A DNA stretch of 64,000 nucleotides from Vicia villosa (Eukaryota > Streptophyta > Magnoliopsida > Fabales > Fabaceae): contig NC_081182.1 in assembly GCF_029867415.1 (NCBI RefSeq), positions 42,767,462-42,831,461 of the forward strand. Reading direction: 5' to 3'. The stretch's first letter is position 1, and each line of letters begins with the position of its first letter. The notes beneath the pieces were generated by a model. That model was not told where the DNA came from. It worked only from the letters and a program-made list of their open reading frames with translations, and searched no databases. Below, piece after piece: positions 44,548 through 55,044 of this stretch. Position numbers and translations under genes: made by a program.

Positions 44548-44576
44548 CTAGTTAGAGACCCGTGCTGTCGCCCGGG
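44548..44576 (-). mobile_element. Helitron 3' terminus inside the CACTA element
   Basis: On the minus strand a hairpin ACCCGGGCGACAGCACGGGT is followed by 'ctctaa' and CTAG, then T. It resembles the Helitron end at 19743-19774 ('gcacgggtcctttactaa'). The element would extend to higher coordinates. Its 5' end was not found. Confidence 0.6.
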
Positions 44577-45195
44577 TGTATTATCTGTGGTGTAGTATTT
44601 TTTGAACAATAAGAAAAATGTGAAGTAAAGAAATTTGACCAAATTGCATAGGTAAAATGGAAATTATTAAGTGTTAATTAAACACTTTTTTCTACAAATT
44701 ACCAAAGAATAGGAGTCTACCATTGCTTTGCGGAAAAAATTATTCTCATAAATCATTTTCACAAAAAACGAAACATGTTTCTTAGTGTGAAACTTTTACT
44801 ACAAAGCAATGTAAAAGCTACATTTTCACATTTAACCAAACATGCATTTATGAGCATTCTTGATTTTGGGTTGATACAGCAAAACATTAAGTTTGTAACA
44901 TGGTATGAGTGGGTTAAATGCTCCACCAAGAAAACAAACATTACACAAGAAACGGTCAACTGGACTTTATGCAAATGTAGTCACTCACTTTAGTTTGTCT
45001 GAATGGAATGCTAGGATATTGAAAGTTTAAAATTCCAACCATCTTTGATACACAAACAATGGAACTCTAAACATATGGAGCTTGCAACCTAAACATGATT
45101 TCTGGCCAACACATTGTAATACTTAGATGAAAACATACAAAATTACTAAAAAAAACATTAAAAAAATGTAACAGGAAGAAGTGCATAACCTCACC

Positions 45196-45286
45196 TCTGA
45201 TCCTCCATTTTCTTTTAAGGTTTGTGACACAACAGAAAGTCCTTCAGCTGTTGCTATTGCCTTGGCAATGATGGCTTCAGCCTCAC
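45196..45286 (-). pseudogene. Captured stomatin-like protein (SPFH) exon
   Basis: A 91-nt exon bounded by TTTTCAG| and |GTGAGG encodes GEAEAIIAKAIATAEGL and SVVSQTLKENGGSE. This matches the C-terminal coiled region of mitochondrial stomatin-like proteins. Only one exon was recognised. It may have been carried by the Helitron whose end lies at 44548. Confidence 0.75.
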
Positions 45287-46143
45287 CTGAAAATGAATGG
45301 TGCTAATAATAAATTTCAATGATATCAAATGAAAGTAACAGTGTAGTATGGGAACATCAATCAAGCTAAATTGATAGATAAAGAAAACAGGCGATGACAA
45401 CATGCTAAATTGAACACCAAATTTATCATCAATGCATGCAAAATCTTTCATCTAAATTTATAGTCATATCTCAATATTAAAGTAAGAATGGTCCAATCCA
45501 TAATTTATCATCTCTGCATGCAAAATCATTCATCTAAAAAGAGTTTTGGACTCTACAAATGAGCACACTGATATAAATAAAAGTTTCAAATTAAATATGA
45601 GTTGGCACTTAGCACATTAAATCCACCAGATATCAAAGCTGTCTTAGAGAATAATATTTTCGCAGAAGAGGAAATTGGAACCAATATATAAAAATGTAAT
45701 CAATCTCTTGCTCTATTTGCTTGATCCATCATAGATGCTTCTGATGCCAAGATCACTGAAATCTTCTTTTCTTCAGCAATGGTTATATGAGCATGTCTTT
45801 CTCATGTTAAACACTATAGGTTGACAAAGCCATAAACACAAAATACAAATTGGAAAACTGTTTCTGATTGACACTACACTATTCTAATTGAAATGCTGCC
45901 AAGATCACTGATTTTACAGTATGATTCAACATTACACAAGTAGTTTTAAAGGTTTATGTGTTCTAATTAACATTCTATACAGTTGAGGAGTGGTTGTGGT
46001 GATGGAAGTCAGTGTTTCTTCCAATGTGTTTGTGAGGCTTTAACAACTGATGTGTTCATGTGAATATTCAAGCTTTTCGCTAAGTTTACCCAAATAAAAT
46101 GCATGCAACCAATATTTCCTGTAAAAGAACAAAAGTCACTCAC

Positions 46144-46385
46144 TTCAAAGGCCGAAACCGAACCGTCACAGTAACATTTTATTTAGTCTTCTGAGCCTCC
46201 AAAGGAAAAGTCTCTGGATAAAACTGTCGCGGCTTATTCGACGATGCCGGCGAGCTCGGATCATCATTGGAGGTTTCTTGAAACTGTTTAGAAGACGACG
46301 TCGTCGAAGAAGAAGAAGGCGAATTCGCAGCTTTTGTACTAATCAAACCAAATCGCTTTGATTTCACTCCTTGTTTAGACGCCAT
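46144..46385 (-). pseudogene. Captured first exon of a KIN-7-type kinesin
   Basis: It starts MASKQGVKSKRFGL, then a serine-rich stretch (SPSSSSTTSSSKQ), QFYPETFPLEAQKTK, a TAA, and NVTVTVRFRPL up to a GAA|GTGAGT donor. NVTVTVRFRPL is the first strand of a kinesin motor domain, and the Ser-rich leader is typical of organelle-associated KIN-7 members. The stop replaces an expected Glu codon, so the fragment cannot encode the motor domain. Confidence 0.8.
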
Positions 46386-46540
46386 TAACACTTCTCCTCA
46401 AACCTACAACAATCAACACACGGTATTAACAAATTTCACAAAAAGAATAAACACAATTCAATTTAATAATAAACGCACGCATAACAGAAATAGAAGAAAA
46501 CAATAACACTTCGAGAATAAGAGCAGCAGCATATTCTGGC

Positions 46541-47129
46541 CTTGAAGATTGAAGTTGAGCAGCTCATAATCTCTATACTTGATGATCCAAGTGTTAGTAG
46601 AGTTATGAGAGAAGCTGGTTTCTCTAGTACTCCTGTGAAAGCAAGAGTTGAAGTGGAACAAGCTCTTCCAATGGAAGTTTCTTCACAGAAAGAAATTAGC
46701 ATTAACATTAAGCCTCCTCAAACTCTTTGCCTCGGCGGTTCGAATTCATTCACCAATTCCAAGCCTATAGAATATGTTAACAATGATGATGTAACTAGTG
46801 TGTTGAATGAGCTAGTGAAGAGGAGAAGAAACACCGTCATTGTAAGAAAGAGTGTTTTGAATGCCGAAGGTGATTTGAAATGGTTGTTTGAGTTTTAGTC
46901 AAGTTACTGTGAGCAAAAAAGGAGCTACTATTGTTCTGTTGAGCATATGGTTATGGAGGTTAAAAAGTTGCTGAGTGGAAATGGTGAGAGTACTAGATTA
47001 TGGCTTTTGGGAATTTCGATTTTCAAAACATACATGAAGTGTAAAACATGTTACCATTCTCTAGAATCTATTTGGGTGCTTCATCCTTTCACAGTTCCTG
47101 TTGGAAGCCTCAGCCTAAGTTTGAATTAG
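46541..47129 (+). pseudogene. Captured SMAX1-like (ClpB-type) gene fragment
   Basis: The reading KIEVEQLIISILDDPSVSRV, MREAGFSSTPVKARVE, NDDVTSVLNELVKRRRNTVI runs to a TAG at 46896-46898. A second part follows: VMEVKKLLSGNGESTRLWLL, YMKCKTCYHSLESIW, LHPFTVPVGSLSLSLN. The order matches the N-terminal and first ATPase-like regions of SMXL proteins (SMXL3/4/5 type). It is the only plus-strand capture and lies head-to-head with the kinesin fragment. Confidence 0.8.
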
Positions 47130-47139
47130 ATTTAACGAA

Positions 47140-47336
47140 CCCCTAGAATTGAGCTCGTTACGTCAAGCCTCAAGATGATTAAGATTACGGATCTTTTGAC
47201 GGAGAAGGAGCTGTAGCTCATGGATGTGATGAGTATAGTACTGTCGAAGCCCCTCACCCTGCTTGGTTAGCTTGGCAGAGCAATGTTCCTCAGGTGCACC
47301 ATCTGCATGCTTCACTTCTACTCCAACAGCAACCAT
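47140..47336 (-). pseudogene. Captured RPT6 (26S proteasome ATPase subunit 8) N-terminal exon
   Basis: From ATG 47336 it reads MVAVGVEVKHADGAPEEHCS, AKLTKQGEGLRQYYTHHIHE, LQLLLRQKIRNLNHLEA, a TGA, then RNELNSRG. This is the coiled-coil N-terminus of RPT6. The stop replaces the expected Gln. Its leader is at 47553-47800. Confidence 0.82.
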
Positions 47337-47552
47337 AGATCAAGAAGCACTTCCCTATGATATAAAAAAAGCAATTTATTTCAAACACACAACATGGTAC
47401 AAACTCGTCAAAAGATTCGGAACTAGAAAATAGAAAAGAGTGAATTTCTAAACCTTATTCCTAAATATCAGATTCAGAACCATAACCTAACAACCCTAAT
47501 TTTTGTTTACCCCCAAATTCCGAAAGAATCATAGGGAAATAGAGAACTTACC

Positions 47553-47800
47553 TTACCGAATTCAGCGTAGATTCTTGTTCTTGTTCTCTTCTTCGGTAGC
47601 GATGTGATTGTGTTGTGATTGTGTTGTGAGTGTAAGAATTGAGTCTTCTCTTCTAATCTTCTAAATGAATTCAGCGTAGATTCTTGTTCTTGTTCTCTTC
47701 TTCGGTAGCGATGTGATTGTGTTGTGATTGTGTTGTGAGTGTAAGAATTGAGTCTTCTCTTCTAATCTTCTAAATCTGCGTTTGAGAGGATTGGAAGGCG
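47553..47800 (-). repeat. Captured 5' leader (probably of RPT6) with a 109-bp tandem duplication
   Basis: A CT/AC-rich leader-like sequence ends in a GGTAAG|GTAAGT donor on the minus strand. A 109-bp unit starting 'gaattcagcgtagattcttg' is tandemly repeated (from 47558 and from 47667). It precedes the RPT6 start codon by an intron-like gap of about 200 bp. Confidence 0.65.
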
Positions 47801-47929
47801 GAGGTCTTGGCGGTAGCTACTAGGGCTTGATGAAGATGGAAGCTCTGCCGCGTCCCTGGCCATAGGGTTTCTTGGAAGCATGAAGTGGGTCTGAAGGGAT
47901 TCTGAATTTTATTTTATTTTTTATAAACT

Positions 47930-48170
47930 AATGGCAGCGCTTTTAGAGGTGCCTTAGGCATGCTTTTTTAAAGCGCTAGCTAAGGTGGTATTTTACCAGC
48001 GCTTTCGTAAAGTGCTTTCAAAAGCAACCCTTTTAGCAGCGCTGTCTAAGGTCACCCTTTTAGCAGCGCTTTTCCTCATTTTCCTGAACAGTTTCTGTGT
48101 TTTATTTTTTATTTTACTTATAGCAGTGCTTTTGTATAAAAGCGCTGTCTAAGGTACGCTGTCTAAAGTT
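47930..48170. repeat. Right CACTA subterminal repeats
   Basis: About seven copies of 'agcagcgctttt' or 'aaagcgctgtcta' in both orientations, mirroring the left end. Confidence 0.85.
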
Positions 48171-49560
48171 CTTTTTGGCGTAGTGGGCCAAAGGCTCCTG
48201 AGATGAGCCTCCAACTCCATTAAGCCAAAAGGGCTTAATTAACAAACCGGAGATCCCTAATCCGTAAACCACCTTTTCTCTTATGTTTACAAACATCTGT
48301 CTATTTTACCTAGAAGGTTTTGGCGTCTACCTTAAAGCCTCCCTAAAGAAACCTTCTTTGGATATGTAAAATTTTCCTCAAAACCTTCATTGGTAATTTA
48401 AAAAAACAGAAAGAAGATATGGATATCGTTAAGCACATAATTAAGCAAAATAAATCGTCCCCCAAAACTAACATACATATGCTTCCAAGAATTAAATCTT
48501 TTAGAATGAAAATTAACAAAGGGATTCCAAGTTCTCTCTCGGTTGAGAATAACCCTTACAGGCAGCCCAAAATATTTAAACAAGAGGGGTTCAAGCTAAC
48601 GGTGAAGAAAGAAGCCTACTGAATAAAAAAGACAGGATACACTTCAACTTTTATCAGGCTACTCTTAAAAAAATTCAACCAAAGCTCCGAAGTTATCCCA
48701 AAATCCGTAAGAACAACATTAATACTCCAAAAAATTTCAATTGATGGACTAACTAAGATAAGAGTATCATCCACATACTAAAGATGGGAAACCGCCAAAT
48801 CACAGGTTCCAACCTTAAAACCCGAGGGGACATTCAACTCCAATGCCATGTTGATCAAATCACTTAGACCTTTTGTTACTAGCGGAAGGAGAAAAGGGAA
48901 CCCCATTTGAATGCTATTTTTGGGTGGAATATCCATTAACCAACACAACAAGGTTCAAACATACAAGCTCTCTCCCAAGACCTCCACTTTTCATATAACC
49001 TGAATCTGACAAGCATGTAATCCATAAACTCCTAACTAAATGAACCATGCACTTTCTATAAATCTACTTAAAAATAAGGCAAGACTTTCTAGATCTCTTA
49101 ACCAAGTCTACCTCCTCATCTACAACTATCACGCATTCCACCAACAATCTACCTTTAAAAAAGGATGATTGATTTGGAGCAACAAGTTTATCCATCACCC
49201 TACCAAGTCTAATAACGAATACCTTAGACACCAAATTATAAATATAGTCGACCAAAGAAATAAGCCTAAAATCACTTAGTTGCTCAAGGGATTTCACCTT
49301 AGGGATCAAAGTTATAAGGGAAATAAGTAGAACAATGAAATTGCTCAAACATAATCCCTAAATCATCCCTAAACAAATTCCAAAATCTCCTGAGAAAGGA
49401 GAAAGAAAAACCATCGTGACCATAACTCATATGACCATCACACTATGCCATAACACCATCTAACTCCAAAAGAGTAAAAGGAGTTGCCAGAGCAAGTTTA
49501 CCCTTTCTCTTACTCCAATTAAAAATCGTTGTGGTTTAATATATGAATTTAATTACTATA

Positions 49561-49895
49561 CACTCTCAGTTAATCATGAAGAGAACCCTCCAACTTGGTC
49601 AAGCGAGCAGCCAGAGCAGAAGGGGAGCCATGCATTTTTAGTGCATCTCACAAAGAGTTTATAGCTTTAACCTCCTCCTACAATGTAAAAAGCTCATTTT
49701 GGAGGTTGGACTTCATTGCTTCATCCTTCCTTTTCTAAGTATCTCTTCCCCGAGGAGGATCGCCTGGAGCCAAATTACCCGGAGCCAAGACAACACCTCG
49801 TTTAACAAAGATGAGAGAGAAAATGGTACCAGCTTTGAAATGATGTGAGGAAGCTGAGAAGCCAATATCTTACTCCAAGGAATTCCCATATATCC
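49561..49895 (-). other. Possible coiled-coil ORF remnant, unidentified
   Basis: Minus-strand reading gives DEAMKSNLQNELFTL, EEVKAINSL, DALKMHGSPSALAARLTKLE with in-frame stops. The heptad-like composition suggests a gag-like or LINE ORF1-like coiled coil, but nothing specific was recognised. Confidence 0.3.
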
Positions 49896-52310
49896 TTTTT
49901 GAATTTGTTTATTTGTTAGTCCATTTTATATAATATGGACTGTCTCATATTGAAAATTCTAGTTTTTGTTATTCTAGTGAAGGAAATAGTTAGTTTAAGA
50001 AGACCATTTCTAGTGGAAAACCTGTTAGTTATGATTTGGAAAGATGATAATGTTCCTCTTAAAGTCCGATTAATGAAAAATTTTAATTTTTTTGTTAGTC
50101 CATTTTACACGATAAGGTCGGTCTAATATTGAAAATTCAATTTATTAGTCTTCTAGTGAAGGAAAAATTCAGTTGAGAATATCTCTTTCTAGTGGAAAAC
50201 CTATAAATTGTGATTTTGAAAGGTGAAGATGGACCTCTGAGAGTCCGTTTGTTGAAATTTTTTAATTTGTTTGTTTCTTAGTCCATTTTTCACAATGTGG
50301 ATGATCCGATATTAAAAATTCTAGTCGGAGTTCTTCTAGTGAAGGAAAGAGTCAGTTGAGTAAAACCTGTTGGGTGAGAATATGGAGTAATAAAACAGTC
50401 TAGTGAGGGGTGAATAGACTTTTTAAAACAGAATAACTGATTTTTCAAAAATGAAATATCAGATATTTTTTAGAGTATGCGCATGGAAGTTTTTAAAGGG
50501 ATATAAAGAGTATTATACTTGAATAGAAATTAATACACATAAACACGTAATCGATGTACAAAAATCGCAAATTGAATTTATGATGCTACACAAGGTCTTC
50601 AATCAATACTACTAGTATAATTCACGAGAGATGATTATACAATGATTCAATTAGTGAATCCTAAACTCAACAAGTTTCTATGATTTAAATACCACTAAAG
50701 CTCGATTAGGTCATAATTCCAATAAAACCTATTCTTAAGCAATAAATATATATCAATGCAATAAACGATAAACTACTATATGAATGAAAAACTTAGGCAT
50801 ACAATATACCACGACATGTAAATACAAGAGTAAAAGGTAGAGACATGACACGAGGATTTATAATGCTTCGACTCTTTCGTCCTCGCGTGAGTCTACGTTC
50901 ACTTTTGAAAGTACCTGCATAATTCCATTAGTTTTACACATGTAGTTTTTATTCCACAAACTCACGCAATTGACTAAAGACATCTTGATCAAATTCAAAT
51001 GTAACCATTGTTTTATGCATGCTAAAATGATAACAAATTGATTTCAAATTTGATTCAAAAGATGTGAAATCATGAGGGATACTCAATAAAAGATTATAAA
51101 TGAAAGTGATAAGACAAACAACAAAATAACCATATCATATATGCTCCCCCTAAATATGATAGGAATATGCAACCAACTCCCCCTAGGGATGTGCTTCTAC
51201 AAGACCCTTTCTAGTATAAGACACGTGAATTATGAACTGGGAAGATGATGATGGACCTTTGAGAGTCCGATTGATAAAAAAAATTAATTTTTTAATTTCT
51301 TAGTTTATTTTACACGATGTGGACGGTCTGATATTAAAAATTGTAGTCGATATTCTTCTAGGGAAGGGAAGAGTCAACTGAGAAAGACATTTTTTAGAGG
51401 AAGACTTCTGAATTTTGATGGGAAGATAATGGTGGTCATCTAAAAGTTCGATTGATGAAATTTTTGAATTTGTATGTTTTTTAGTCCATTTTACACAATA
51501 TGGACAGTTCGATATTGAAAATTCTAGTCAATGTTATTCCACTGAAAGAAAGAGTCAGTTGAGAATGACATTTCCTAATGGAAGACATGTGAATTGTGAT
51601 TTAGGAATGTGATAGTGGACCTCCGAGAATCTTATTAATAATTTTTTAAAATTTATGTGTTTTTTATTCTGTTTTACACGATATGGATGATACAATATTA
51701 AAAATTCTAGTAAGTGTTTTTCCAATGAAGGAAAAAGTCAGTTGAGTAAGACCATTTCTAGTGGAAAACCTGTAAATTGTGATTTGGGAAGATGATGATG
51801 GACCTCCGGTGTCCGAGTGATGTAATTTTTCATGTTGTTTTTCTATTAGTCTATTTTACACGATGTGAACGGTCTAATATTGAAAATTCTAGTCGGTGTT
51901 CTTCCAATGAAACAAAGAGTCGGTTGAGAATAACTCTTTATAGTAAATGATTTATGAATTGTGATATGGGAATGTGAGGGTGGACCTCATAGAGTTCGAT
52001 TGATGAAAATTTTAAATTTGGTTATTTGTTAGTCTATTTTGCACGATATAGACTATCCGATATTGAAAATTCTAGTTTGTGTTATTCCAGTGAAGGAAAG
52101 ACTTTGTTGAGAAGGACCTTTTCAAGTGGAAGCCTTATGAATTGTGATATGGGAAGGCGATAGTGGAACTCCAAGAGTCCAATTAGTAAAATTAATATTT
52201 TTCTTTTGTTTTTTTACTCTATTTTATAAGATGTGGACGGTCTGATATTGAAAACCTATGAATTATGATATGGGAAGGTGATGGTGGACCTCCAAGAGTC
52301 TGATTGATTT
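49896..52310. repeat. Tandem satellite array, ~182-bp unit, about nine copies
   Basis: The anchor 'tagtccattttacacgat-tggac' recurs at 49917, 50096, 50279, 51301, 51482, 51665, 51847, 52030 and about 52213. Spacing is 179-185 bp apart from one gap of 1022. Units also share 'gaaaattctagt', 'ttccagtgaaggaaagagtcagttgag' and 'gatggacctccgagagtccgattgatg'. Units diverge by roughly 15-25 percent by eye, and the last copy is truncated. Confidence 0.92.
50368..51201. mobile_element. Solo LTR (834 bp) inserted in the satellite array
   Basis: It starts TGTTGGGTGAG and ends GTGCTTCTACA. Flanks are AAACC (50363-50367) and AGACC (51202-51206), a 5-bp duplication with one change. The satellite unit otherwise reads 'gagtaagaccatttctag' here. 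Removing the LTR and one duplication from the 1022-bp gap restores a normal 183-bp spacing. Confidence 0.85.
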
Positions 52311-52527
52311 TTTTTTTTGATTTTTTTTCATTTTACTCTTTTTAATTAAGTTATACTTTTTTAATTAAAGAACTTGAAAATATTCTTAAGAATTAAAATC
52401 AATTATGATTAGATATCCTTCAAGTTAATTAGAGAGTCATTTTACTCTTGGATGTCGGCATGTGTTTTTAGATTTTTACTCATACCGACATCCAATAAAT
52501 TTTATTACTTTTTAATGCTATTAATTA

Positions 52528-52802
52528 CTCTCTCCATTTTTTATTATAAGTCGTTTTAAACTTTTCACACAAATTAAGAAAAATAATAATTATTATATGA
52601 AAATGAGAAATTATGAAAGTTTTTACAAAATTATCCTTCATTAATGACATGTGGAAGATAAATTTATATAATTGAAAGGATAGAGAATAATAAATATTTA
52701 AGGATATAATAGGAAAAATAGCATTAATTATTCATGTAAAGCGACTTATATTTAATTACAAATTTTTTTTCCAAAACGAATTATAATAAAAAACGGATGG
52801 AG
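52528..52802. mobile_element. Stowaway MITE (275 bp)
   Basis: The ends CTCTCTCCATTTTTTATTAT and (reverse) CTCCATCCGTTTTTTATTAT are the standard Stowaway inverted repeat. They are flanked by TA at 52526-52527 and 52803-52804. Confidence 0.9.
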
Positions 52803-52969
52803 TAGTTTTTATACTATCTTGAATTGTTAATTATTATTTAATAGATTTTTCACTACTTTTAATGCTATTAAATTTTAAAATAAATAATTAATTATAAAAA
52901 ATTTCGATAATATCTCAATTCACTCCATAATACTTTTAGGCACCTTGCGAAATTTCATTTTTGCCCCTG

Positions 52970-53160
52970 CTTTCAGAGGTGTATCTCTGAAAACATTTTT
53001 TTAATTTAGCTTTGAATTGTTTCGTAAGTGCATCTACAGAACCGTCTAAACAACGTTAAAAAAAATTCTATAAATGCACTTACGGAACAATTCAACGTTA
53101 AATTAAAAAGTGTTTCTCGAAATACACCTTCAAAAATATGAGGTATTTTTGAAAATGCAC
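52970..53160. repeat. Fold-back element
   Basis: Two arms of about 70 bp are inverted repeats: 'tttaatttagctttgaattgttt-gtaagtgcat' against 'atgcacttacggaacaattcaacgttaaatta'. It is probably a MITE. A target duplication was not identified. Confidence 0.65.
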
Positions 53161-54962
53161 ATGGTGCGTGTGAACTTCCAAGGGATGGAATGAGAGATTT
53201 TCAAGAAATTTATGTACTCATAAGTAATTATATACAAATTTTACTCATTTGATTAAAACTATCATCCTCTGGTGAGACATCCTCTCAGTGTTAAAATTGG
53301 ATCGGACATCAAACTAGTGAGGGTATTAGGTCATTAGTTTATTGGTCGAATCGTTGGGTCATTGGTTGAATCACATAACTAAATCGGATTCAACCGGATA
53401 ACTCGGTTCAATAGACCGGTTGTTATAACAAAATTATATAGATATAAAACCTATCGAACCGATGGTTCAGTCTCTAAAAAATATAAATAGTACTTAAATT
53501 TTTTAAAAATACCATATATCATAAATAAATTCACAAGTTCATAATTTTAATTCAAATTTTAAACATAGGTTTAGCACATAATAAAATAGTACAAAATTAC
53601 AAAGTATAATTGCAAACAAAATTTAATATAGTTGAATAATTTTTAACAAAATACCTCCATTATCTACTAAATTTAATTTCAAGAAAGAAAAAATTGTTTC
53701 AATGTTGTGATCTCCTTCAATATCAAAACCATCTGAACAAAATCAACCATATTTATAACATTTTTTATTTCATTTTTTATTTATTTTGTATTTAAACTTT
53801 TATTAAAATAATTAAAACAATGTCGTTTTTATTTTTTTAAATAACAATTAAAAAATTACTTAAACCGCCGGCTCAGGAAAACCTCCGGTTTTAGCAGTTT
53901 ATATCGATTTTAATCGATTCACGTCTGTTCAATGACATATCAAATTCAACAATTTAACCAGACCAATTATCTGAACGATTCCCGATTCGACTGACCAATC
54001 TTATTTTAAATATTGCATGGGAAAGTATACCTGAGATCACATTAAAAAAATATGTTAATTATAAGATTTTGATCAATGGAATAGTGGTGGTATATACTTT
54101 TCCGAAAAACAATATTTTAACTCAAATAAAATTATTTAATTATTCATATATTGTAAAATAATTCATAATATAATAAAGATATTTTTTGGGCAAATACGTA
54201 GAATCAAATTAGGACTACTTGATGCCAGAACTCGCCCCCGAACCGGACTAAACCGGTGGTTTAAAACAAAAAAAAAATTAGGACTATGTCCTAATTAATT
54301 TCATTTAAGTAAAAGTATTTCTTAAATAAAAAATATTTAGGGTCTTTTTTTTTTTTTTTAAAGAATTTTTTTTTCAAAAAAAATTGTGAAAACTATAATT
54401 TTTTGGGAATAAAATATTTCCCAAAAAATTAATTTTTTTAAAATTAAAAATATTAAATAACATATTTTTTGATTTTTTTCATAAAATTATTTTTGTGAAA
54501 AATAGTTTTTTTGAAATATTTTTTATTAAACCGTAATTTTAGATTGTTTTATAAAAAAAAAATTGATTATTTTATTTTAAAATTGTAATTTTAAAATAGT
54601 TAAATAATTTAAACTAATTTTAAATTTATTGAATGTATCATTATAATAAAGATAGTGGATTATACTTGTATGGGTAATTTATCAATCTTTTTGCAGAGGT
54701 AACTTAGAAAAAACCAATTATATTTAGTAAAATACATGTATTTGGTTCTTTCTTTATTTAACCATTCACTTCCTGTAAAATATTATGAATAAAACTACAA
54801 TTAGAAAATCAACAATGAATTACACAACTAAACTTTTGGAATAACACTTAATTTAGACTTTATAACTGAAAACATCTCAGCAAAAAACATATTTGATTGA
54901 AATTTTGTTGCACTTCTAGTTGTAACAAGTTATTTTTGTTATAAACACTTACATTTTATTCA

Positions 54963-54969
54963 TATAAAA
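54963..54969 (+). promoter_or_regulatory. TATA box of the glucanase gene
   Basis: TATAAAA lies 76 nt upstream of the ATG at 55045, in a good core-promoter position. Confidence 0.6.
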
Positions 54970-55044
54970 CCTCTTATATTCAGTTTCACCATTGTCACCT
55001 TCAATATATTTTAAGATTAAAAAAAAGCAATTCGGCTCAAAGCC

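Larger units (their letters stand above)
42160..48188. mobile_element. Pack-CACTA transposon carrying fragments of five host genes
   Basis: The ends are CACTACGCCAAA (42163-42174) and its inverted copy (48174-48185), flanked by the 3-bp duplication GGC (42160-42162 and 48186-48188). Both flanks continue the same LINE. About 300 bp at each end is filled with subterminal copies of 'aaagcgctgtcta' in both orientations. No CACTA transposase is present, so it is non-autonomous. The interior carries recognisable exons, with introns, of DCAF1, a stomatin-like protein, a KIN-7 kinesin and RPT6 (minus strand) and of a SMAX1-like gene (plus strand). Gene capture by CACTA elements is known in soybean (Tgm-Express type). 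Confidence 0.92.
39391..49560 (-). mobile_element. Old, nested-into LINE (third LINE), degenerate
   Basis: Minus-strand pieces of one ORF2 occur in order from 49.5 kb down to 39.4 kb. They are SPGPDGF-like 'GHDGF' with FSFLRRFWNLF (near 49420), the RT block (LISLITLIPKVKSLEQLSDF, 49064-49348), a later RT/thumb part (SKRFNSWKHMYVSFGGRF, 48398-48583), ARYGDLVIPPFR (near 42110) and the zf-RVT region (NWSSWVPSKVIVFS, DITCPFCGGLVE-ASHLFATCDL, 39840-40180). The 3' end is probably the (TTA)n tail at 39391-39422. A solo LTR (40492-41933) and a CACTA element (42163-48185) split it. Many Trp codons have become stops. Confidence 0.82.
52311..55044. other. AT-rich intergenic DNA with MITEs
   Basis: It contains a Stowaway MITE and a fold-back element, listed separately. 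At about 53285-54005 a ~720-bp segment has related 'aaccgg-tcaa' sequences at both ends, probably a non-autonomous hAT-like element with uncertain borders. Near 54335-54600 there are long A and T tracts. No gene was seen. Confidence 0.5.
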
